11,828 nt of DNA from Eubacteriaceae bacterium (GTDB lineage Bacteria > Bacillota > Clostridia > Eubacteriales > Alkalibacteraceae), in the NCBI GenBank assembly GCA_003446375.1, contig DMAW01000058.1, positions 1 through 11,828 of the forward strand, read 5' to 3'. Below the pieces are notes generated by a model, which saw only the letters and a list, made by a program, of their open reading frames with translations, did not search any database and was not told where the DNA came from. Position 1 is the first letter of the stretch. Each line of letters starts with the position of its first letter. This document shows, in pieces, positions 6,608 through 11,828 of this stretch. A program made the translations under genes and the position numbers.

Positions 6608-6653
6608 TTCAATACTCCGGTGTAATATTCGTGTCTTACATTGGAGTATTGAA
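6608..6653 (+). promoter_or_regulatory. Long intercistronic stem-loop between PTS and dehydrogenase genes
   Basis: Arms 6608-6625 and 6636-6653 pair over 18 bp with only two G-U pairs; the base is TTCAATACTCC/GGAGTATTGAA and the loop has 10 nt. No T-run follows; the next bases are ATAATCAAGGAGG, the ribosome binding site of the E1-alpha gene. It therefore looks like an mRNA processing, stabilising or attenuation structure, not a classic terminator. It divides the operon exactly between transport and enzyme modules. Confidence 0.7.
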
Positions 6654-6673
6654 ATAATCAAGGAGGATTAATA

Positions 6674-7636
6674 ATGGCGAATAAGAAAGTATCAAAAGAC
6701 CAGATGGTCGAAATGTACAAAGAAATGTATTTGATACGAAAATATGAGGAACGGATTTATTATTTGTTTTTAGAGGGAACAATGCCAGGAAGCATTCATC
6801 AATCACATGGGCAAGAAGCTAGTGCAGTAGGAATGCTATATGGCTTGAGAGATTCAGATTACATGGCATCCACTCATAGACCTGCAGGCCATGATCTTGC
6901 AAAAGGTGTTTCACTAAAATCCATGATGTGTGAGATGTTTGGTAAAGCAAATGGATGCTGCAAAGGAAAAGGTGGAGCAATGCATACAGGTGATATAAAG
7001 GTTGGGGCTATCCCTGCGAATGCAATTGTTGGTGGGAACATCCCTATAGCTGCTGGTATTGGATTGGCTTTGAAAATGCAAAAGAAAGATGATGTTGTAG
7101 TATGCTTTTTCGGGGACGGAGCAAGCAATGAAGGATCTTTTCATGAAGGGATTAATGGTGCAGCAATTTGGGATCTTCCAGTGATTTTTGTTTGTGAGAA
7201 TAACCTATATGGGGCATCGACACCTTATCGCACTGTATCGAAAGTTCAAAATATAGCTGATAGAGCTTCATCATATGGTATTGAAGGATATTCTGTGGAT
7301 GGAAATGATGTACTGGCTGTTCACGAAATAGCAACATATGCGGTTAATAAAGCAAGGAATGGTCTAGGGCCAACATTGATCGAATTGAAGACATACAGAA
7401 TACCAGGACATTCCAGAAGTGACGCTTGTGCGTATAGAAATAAGGATGAAGAAAAACAATGGTTTGCAAAAGATCCTATCACCAGTTTCAGAAAGACTTT
7501 GATGGATCTCGGTGTTAAAGAAGAAGATATTATATCTCTGGAAAATAAGATTGATGAGGAAATAGAAGAAGCGGTTGAGTTCGCAATTGCATCTCCAGAT
7601 CCATTGCCGGAAGATGCTCTAAACGATGTCTATTAG
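6674..7636 (+). CDS. acoA: Acetoin-dehydrogenase-like E1 alpha subunit (ThDP-dependent)
   Basis: A 320-residue subunit of the alpha2beta2 E1 enzyme, which uses thiamine diphosphate to cleave an alpha-hydroxyketone or 2-oxo acid and loads the two-carbon (or acyl) unit on E2 lipoate. The ThDP/Mg motif is GDGAS (147-151) to ENN (175-177). KGKGGAMH lies at 97-104 and the active-site loop YRIPGHSRSD at about 242-251. The length and whole-protein pattern are closer to AcoA than to pyruvate dehydrogenase E1 alpha (about 370). One difference: AcoA enzymes usually read STHRGHGH, whereas residues 66-73 here are STHRPAGH, with Ala71 in place of His. AGGAGG is 7 nt before the ATG. The beta-subunit gene follows after 14 bp. 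The true substrate is uncertain. Confidence 0.9.
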   Translation: MANKKVSKDQMVEMYKEMYLIRKYEERIYYLFLEGTMPGSIHQSHGQEASAVGMLYGLRDSDYMASTHRPAGHDLAKGVSLKSMMCEMFGKANGCCKGKGGAMHTGDIKVGAIPANAIVGGNIPIAAGIGLALKMQKKDDVVVCFFGDGASNEGSFHEGINGAAIWDLPVIFVCENNLYGASTPYRTVSKVQNIADRASSYGIEGYSVDGNDVLAVHEIATYAVNKARNGLGPTLIELKTYRIPGHSRSDACAYRNKDEEKQWFAKDPITSFRKTLMDLGVKEEDIISLENKIDEEIEEAVEFAIASPDPLPEDALNDVY

Positions 7637-7650
7637 AAAGGAGAATTAAA

Positions 7651-8667
7651 ATGTCTGAAACAACAATTGTGGAAGCTTTAAATCAAGCGATAGCTGAAGA
7701 GATGAGGAGAGATGAGAGCGTATATTGTTTAGGCGAGGATATAAGTTCGCTTGATGGAGGATATGGCGGAGCATGGGCTGTAACCAAAGGACTAGGTGAA
7801 GAGTTTGGTGCAGAAAGAATTATCAACACGCCTATTTCAGAAATATTAATTTCTGGTGTTGCAGTAGGTTCTGCGATGGTGGGAATGAGGCCAATTGCAG
7901 ATTTGCAATATGGAGATTTCATATTTTGCATGATGGATCAACTTGTGAACCAAGCTGCGAAAATGAAATACATGTCAGGGGGTACAGTTGAAATTCCAAT
8001 GGTTTTAAGAGCACCCGTAGGAGCATCCACAAGAGGTGCGCAGCATGCTCAGAGTTTGGAAGCGTTTTTTACACATGTTCCAGGACTTAAAGTAATCTGC
8101 CCTTCTAATGCATATGATGCCAAAGGACTTTTAAAACAAGCAATTAGAGATAATAGCCCGGTGATTTGCTTTGAACATAAAAAGTTATATGGTGGAAAAA
8201 GAAAAGAAGAAGGAGCATTATCACCATCAAGTGTAATTCCAGACGAAGATTATGTCATTGAATTTGGCAAGGCAGCTGTTAGACGAGAAGGAGAAGATAT
8301 TACAATAGTAGCAAACTTACTCATGTTACATCGAGCTATGGAAGCTGCTGAGATATTGAGTAAAGAGGGTATAAGTTGTGAAGTTATCGACCCTAGGACT
8401 TTGCTGCCATTTGATTTTGAAACAGTATTTGAATCAATTAAAAAGACAAGTAGACTAATGATTGTACATGAAGACAATTATACGAATGGCTGGGGATCCG
8501 AATTGTCAGCAAAGGTGGCTGAAGAGGCAATATATTATTTGGATGCACCAATAAAACGTGTTGCTTCATATGATGTACCAATACCTTTTTCGCCTGTGAT
8601 GGAAAATTATGTGATACCTAATGTAGACAGAATCGTGGAAGGTGCGAGAAACTTGATGCAATCCTGA
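7651..8667 (+). CDS. acoB: Acetoin-dehydrogenase-like E1 beta subunit
   Basis: A 338-residue transketolase-like beta subunit that completes the E1 active site with the alpha chain. Near the start are GEDISSLDGGYGG (28-40) and AWAVTKGL (41-48). The TPISEI motif follows, whose Glu64 is the residue that activates the ThDP aminopyrimidine ring. The RGAQHAQSLEA segment has His132 at the active-site entrance, and PGLKVICPSNAYDAKGLL precedes the C-terminal transketolase domain (about 205-335). AAAGGAG lies 7 nt before the ATG. The gene is tightly coupled to E1 alpha (14 bp) and E2 (21 bp), as expected for a fixed-stoichiometry complex. It resembles AcoB; pyruvate or branched-chain E1 beta are less likely alternatives given the alpha subunit. 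Confidence 0.91.
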   Translation: MSETTIVEALNQAIAEEMRRDESVYCLGEDISSLDGGYGGAWAVTKGLGEEFGAERIINTPISEILISGVAVGSAMVGMRPIADLQYGDFIFCMMDQLVNQAAKMKYMSGGTVEIPMVLRAPVGASTRGAQHAQSLEAFFTHVPGLKVICPSNAYDAKGLLKQAIRDNSPVICFEHKKLYGGKRKEEGALSPSSVIPDEDYVIEFGKAAVRREGEDITIVANLLMLHRAMEAAEILSKEGISCEVIDPRTLLPFDFETVFESIKKTSRLMIVHEDNYTNGWGSELSAKVAEEAIYYLDAPIKRVASYDVPIPFSPVMENYVIPNVDRIVEGARNLMQS

Positions 8668-8688
8668 TAAAAAAGAGGTGAATAGAAA

Positions 8689-9900
8689 ATGATAAAAAAA
8701 ATTACAATGCCTTCAGGTGGACAAAATACAGATGAGTCACTCATTGTGAAATGGCATGTTGATGTTGGAGATAAAATTAATAGAGGTGATGTTCTATTCG
8801 ATATAGAGACAGACAAAGCAACGCTTGAGATAGAAAGTTTCGCTTCAGGATATTTATTGCACAAAGAATATAAAGAAGGGACAACTGTAAAAGAAGGAGA
8901 AGTAGTTGCTTTGATTGGTGATGAAAAAGACAAAGATTCTCTTTATGTAGAAGTTGAACCTTCAGAAAACGAATATTTATCTGAAAGTGACGATTATCAA
9001 GCAATAATGCTACAAAACCAAGTAATTGTTGAAGATTCAACCGATGATAAAGAGAAAGATATATGTATTAAAGCTTCCCCATTAGCAAGAAAGACTGCTC
9101 AAGACAAGGGCTTTAAGTTAGAAGAAATTCAGGGAGAAGAATCAAACAAAGTAATTCACGTTAAAGATGTTATAAAGTTCGAAGATGAAATTGCAAGTCA
9201 AATTATTGAGGAAAGTTATTCAATAGTTAAGCATAGTAATATGAGAAAAATAATAGCAAGTAGGATGAACGAAAGTTTATCAACATCCGCTCATTTTAGT
9301 ATTTTTACCGATATTGATATGTCAAGAGTAATTGAACTTAGAAAAAAACTCAATTCTGAGTTGGAAAGCAAAAATATTAAAATAACATTCAATGATATTA
9401 TAATAAAATGTGCAGCAATGGCTTTAAAAGATGTGCCTATTGTAAATTCTTCATTTTTTGAAGATCACATAAAGGTTTGGAAAGATGTGAATTTTGGAAT
9501 TGCAGTCGCAGTAGATAACGGGATAGTAGTGCCTGTTGTACGCAGATGTCAAGAGAGATCTTTATCTAAAATTGCTGAATTAAATTCTGAGAATATCGCT
9601 GAGATAAAAGATGGAAAACTAAATTCAGAAAAATTAAGCGGAGGAACTATAACATTATCTAGCATGGGAATGCTAGGAGTTGAGAAGTTTACTTCTATAA
9701 TTAACCAACCTGAAAGTGCAATATTATCTGTTGGTGCTATAGAGAAGAAACCCATAGTCGTGGGTGATGAAATACTAATAAGACCTATAATGACAATAAC
9801 CTCAACATTTGACCATCGTGGAATTGATGGGGCAATTGGTGCAAAATTTACATGTAAATTGAAAAGATATTTAGAAGATCCAATTTTTCTATTAATATGA
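8689..9900 (+). CDS. acoC: Dihydrolipoamide acyltransferase E2 of the complex
   Basis: A 403-residue E2 with one lipoyl domain. Residues 1-77 form the lipoyl domain; Lys43 in ETDKATLEIES is the expected lipoylation site. An acidic linker (about 79-125) leads to the peripheral-subunit-binding domain (about 127-163, ASPLARKTAQDKGF), which holds E1 or E3; its usual GTG-x-GRI stretch is degenerate here (GEESNKVIHV). The catalytic domain (about 178-403) ends with DHRGIDG (375-381), where His376 is the transfer base. It passes the acyl group from lipoate to CoA and forms the core of the complex. AGAGGTG is 8 nt before the ATG. Because a lipoyl-lysine is required, the host must make or scavenge lipoate; no lipoate ligase gene is in the window. 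Confidence 0.93.
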   Translation: MIKKITMPSGGQNTDESLIVKWHVDVGDKINRGDVLFDIETDKATLEIESFASGYLLHKEYKEGTTVKEGEVVALIGDEKDKDSLYVEVEPSENEYLSESDDYQAIMLQNQVIVEDSTDDKEKDICIKASPLARKTAQDKGFKLEEIQGEESNKVIHVKDVIKFEDEIASQIIEESYSIVKHSNMRKIIASRMNESLSTSAHFSIFTDIDMSRVIELRKKLNSELESKNIKITFNDIIIKCAAMALKDVPIVNSSFFEDHIKVWKDVNFGIAVAVDNGIVVPVVRRCQERSLSKIAELNSENIAEIKDGKLNSEKLSGGTITLSSMGMLGVEKFTSIINQPESAILSVGAIEKKPIVVGDEILIRPIMTITSTFDHRGIDGAIGAKFTCKLKRYLEDPIFLLI

Positions 9901-9931
9901 ACGAATATTTATTTGAATTGAGGAGAGAATA

Positions 9932-11350
9932 ATGGACAAAAAATTTGATGTAGCAGTAATTGGAGGAGGACCTGGTGGTTACACAGCGGCAATACGTTTA
10001 GCTCAATTGGGTGCTAATGTGGTGTTATTTGAAAAGGAAAAGTTAGGTGGTACATGTTTAAATGTTGGATGCATACCTACAAAAAATTTACTAGATAAAG
10101 CAGGTTTGATAGAAAAAATTAAGAAAAATACTGATGCAGGAATTTTTAAAGAGGCTGGACTTTTCAGTTGGAGTAAAATTTTAGCTGAAAAAGAAGGGGT
10201 TATAAATACCTTAACTGAAGGGGTAAAAAATATTTTAAAGAGTTACAATGTTGTCGTTGTAAATAGCGAGGTTCAATTAATTTCAGAAAATATCATAAGA
10301 GATAAAAATAATAATGTTACATATCAAGCTAACAAAATAATTATTGCAACAGGTTCAAGCACGTTAATGCCTCCAATTGAAGGCATTGAAAATGATAGTG
10401 TTATAACATCTACTGAGGCATTGAATTTAAAAAAGTTGCCAAAGACTTTATTGATAGTTGGTGGAGGAGTAATTGGAGTAGAAATTGCTAGTATCTATGC
10501 TGAATTTGGAACCAAAGTTACTATAGTTGAAATGCAAAGTAGTATTTTGGATAAAGAAGATAAAGAGGCCGTGTCCTACCTTTATAAAAAATTAAAAGAA
10601 AAAGGTATTGAAATATTAACAGGCACTAAAGTGCAGAAAATAGAAAAAAATAACAGCGAAAGTTTAGTGAAATGTATTGATTTGGCGGGCAATAAATCAT
10701 TTGATAAAGAAGCTGAATTTGTGCTAATTTCTATAGGGAGAAAACCTAATCTGGAAAATATAGATCTTCAGAAAATTGGACTAAAATTAGAGAGTGGGTA
10801 TATTTGGACAGATAAGACTATGAAAACTAGTGTTGATAATATTTATGCAATTGGTGATATTACAGGGCGGTTTCTTCTTGCTCATGTTGCGTATGAGCAG
10901 GCTGTTGTTGCTGCGGAAAATATAATGGGTATAAATAAAGAAATAAATTTATCCAAAGTACCTAGATGCATATATTCACATCCACAAGTTTCAGCAATTG
11001 GACGCACTGAGGAGCAACTTGTATCAATGAAGAAAAGTTATAGAAAAGCTGTTTATCCATATGCTGCAAATGGGAAAGCTTTGACTATGAAAGAAGATGG
11101 ATTTATTAAGTGGATGTCTGATCCAGAAACTGACCAAATATTAGGTGTTAGTATTGTCGGTTATAATTCTACGGAATTATTGAGCAGTATTATTGTTGCG
11201 ATGAATGGTAATTTAAAGACAAAAGAGATTGGAGAAATGATTTTTCCGCATCCAACATTATCAGAAATAATCAAGGAAGTTGCTTTAACTAATTGTTCCG
11301 AAGCTATTCATTTACCAAAATCGATGAACAAAAATTTATTGAAAAAATAA
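9932..11350 (+). CDS. acoL: Dihydrolipoamide dehydrogenase E3
   Basis: A 472-residue FAD flavoprotein that reoxidises E2 dihydrolipoamide and makes NADH. The FAD-binding GGGPGG is at 11-16 and the redox disulfide is Cys42/Cys47 in GGTCLNVGCIPTK. The NAD-binding GGGVIG is at 177-182 and the second FAD contact is AIGDI at 306-310. The C-terminal catalytic pair is His440/Glu445 in FPHPTLSE. Length is normal and no N-terminal lipoyl domain is fused. GAGGAG lies 6 nt before the ATG. It is the last gene of the run, 31 bp after E2, giving the complex its own E3. No clear terminator follows. The name lpdA would be equally valid. Confidence 0.95.
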   Translation: MDKKFDVAVIGGGPGGYTAAIRLAQLGANVVLFEKEKLGGTCLNVGCIPTKNLLDKAGLIEKIKKNTDAGIFKEAGLFSWSKILAEKEGVINTLTEGVKNILKSYNVVVVNSEVQLISENIIRDKNNNVTYQANKIIIATGSSTLMPPIEGIENDSVITSTEALNLKKLPKTLLIVGGGVIGVEIASIYAEFGTKVTIVEMQSSILDKEDKEAVSYLYKKLKEKGIEILTGTKVQKIEKNNSESLVKCIDLAGNKSFDKEAEFVLISIGRKPNLENIDLQKIGLKLESGYIWTDKTMKTSVDNIYAIGDITGRFLLAHVAYEQAVVAAENIMGINKEINLSKVPRCIYSHPQVSAIGRTEEQLVSMKKSYRKAVYPYAANGKALTMKEDGFIKWMSDPETDQILGVSIVGYNSTELLSSIIVAMNGNLKTKEIGEMIFPHPTLSEIIKEVALTNCSEAIHLPKSMNKNLLKK

Positions 11351-11587
11351 TTATTATTTTTATTTGTCCAGTTTATAATTTACTCAAATAAGATTTGTAG
11401 GACGTTCTAATAAAATTAAAAAAATGAAGAACATTACAGACTACTGTGATTGCAAGATGGGTTTTCTCAAATACAATACTATAGGATAAGGTATTAATTT
11501 AGAATTTTTTAATATTGCAAATTTGATATTTAAGTAAGTCAATTTAACTGAATCTGGATATGTTACACTTAATTGGACTGAAATATT

Positions 11588-11788
11588 TTGCAAAGCAAAG
11601 AAGACCCAAACCTATTTACGTTTTATGAAGCGTATATGACTGAAGAAGGCATAAAAGCACATAAGGAAACTGAGCAGTATCTTACTTGGAGAGAAACCGT
11701 CGCAGATTGGATGGCTAAGCCGAGAGAAGGAATGACATTTGAAGTTGTAGCGCCTGAAGACATTGACTCATGGAAGACCTTGAAATAG
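11588..11788 (+). pseudogene. 5'-truncated ABM/YgiN-like monooxygenase fragment
   Basis: The 66 readable residues match the C-terminal two thirds of antibiotic-biosynthesis-monooxygenase-domain proteins (YgiN-like, normally about 95-105 residues). Visible are SKEDPNLFTFYEAY, then EGIKAHKETEQYLTWRE and VADWMAKPREG. The usual N-terminal strand (about 30 residues) is missing. The frame is closed by TGA at 11579-11581, only six bases before the TTG, and no ribosome binding site precedes it, so the TTG is probably not a real start. Bases 11575-11586 in another frame read GLKY, reminiscent of the missing upstream part, hinting at a small deletion. The spacer 11351-11587 before it is AT-rich with no gene or strong terminator seen. 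Bases after 11788 include AGGAGT and AGAGGGAG, perhaps leading to a gene beyond the window. Confidence 0.6.
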
Positions 11789-11828
11789 TAAGATAAACAG
11801 TTATAGGAGTCACTATAAAAGAGGGAGT

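Noticed and set aside
6608..6653. Rho-independent terminator between EIIC and E1-alpha
   Set aside because: The stem is strong but no T-run follows and the next ribosome binding site begins at once, so it is listed as a regulatory stem-loop.
8607..8933. Minus-strand open frame over the E1-beta/E2 junction
   Set aside because: It overlaps two firm genes, is serine-rich low-information sequence and has no ribosome binding site.
11351..11400. Terminator after the E3 gene (TTATTTG/CAAATAA pairing)
   Set aside because: The 7-bp stem is entirely weak, the loop is long and no T-run follows.

Overview
The window is about 11.8 kb of AT-rich DNA with strong AGGAGG-type ribosome binding sites, TTG and ATG starts, and a LevR-type sigma-54 activator. 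This suggests a low-GC Bacillota, most likely a clostridial or related anaerobe. The assignment rests on gene families and composition only.

Left flank (1-696): the 3' end of an IS21-family element, holding the C-terminal part of the IstB ATPase and a putative right terminus near 383. About 310 bp without a convincing gene follow. They contain a probable terminator for the leftward regulator gene and a short protein-like remnant.

Regulator (697-3587, minus strand): a LevR-like activator split by a one-base frameshift near 2739-2760. The N-terminal piece carries helix-turn-helix DNA and the start of the sigma-54 AAA+ domain (Walker A, GAFTGA, Walker B). The C-terminal piece carries the rest of AAA+, a PRD, an EIIA(Man)-like domain, an EIIB(Gat)-like domain and an EIIA(Fru)-like domain. 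Repaired, it would be about 963 residues.

Control region (3588-3957): a near-ideal -24/-12 sigma-54 promoter at 3808-3823 faces the rightward operon. Upstream lie a candidate activator palindrome centred about 130 bp before the predicted transcription start, and a sequence fitting the CcpA cre consensus that overlaps the likely regulator promoter.

Operon (3958-11350, plus strand): a small unrecognised membrane protein; galactitol-family PTS EIIA, EIIB and EIIC; an intercistronic stem-loop; then E1-alpha, E1-beta, E2 and E3 of an acetoin-dehydrogenase-like, thiamine-diphosphate- and lipoate-dependent complex. No polyol-phosphate dehydrogenase, aldolase or kinase is present. The simplest reading is a self-contained uptake-and-cleavage route: the PTS imports and phosphorylates a sugar-like compound, and the dehydrogenase cleaves it to an acyl-CoA, NADH and an aldehyde or sugar-phosphate fragment. 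The substrate is unknown; a 1-deoxyketose is offered only as a hypothesis.

Right flank (11351-11828): AT-rich spacer and a 5'-truncated antibiotic-biosynthesis-monooxygenase (ABM/YgiN-like) fragment. Debris on both sides plus the broken activator suggest a cassette in a fluid region, possibly now silent.
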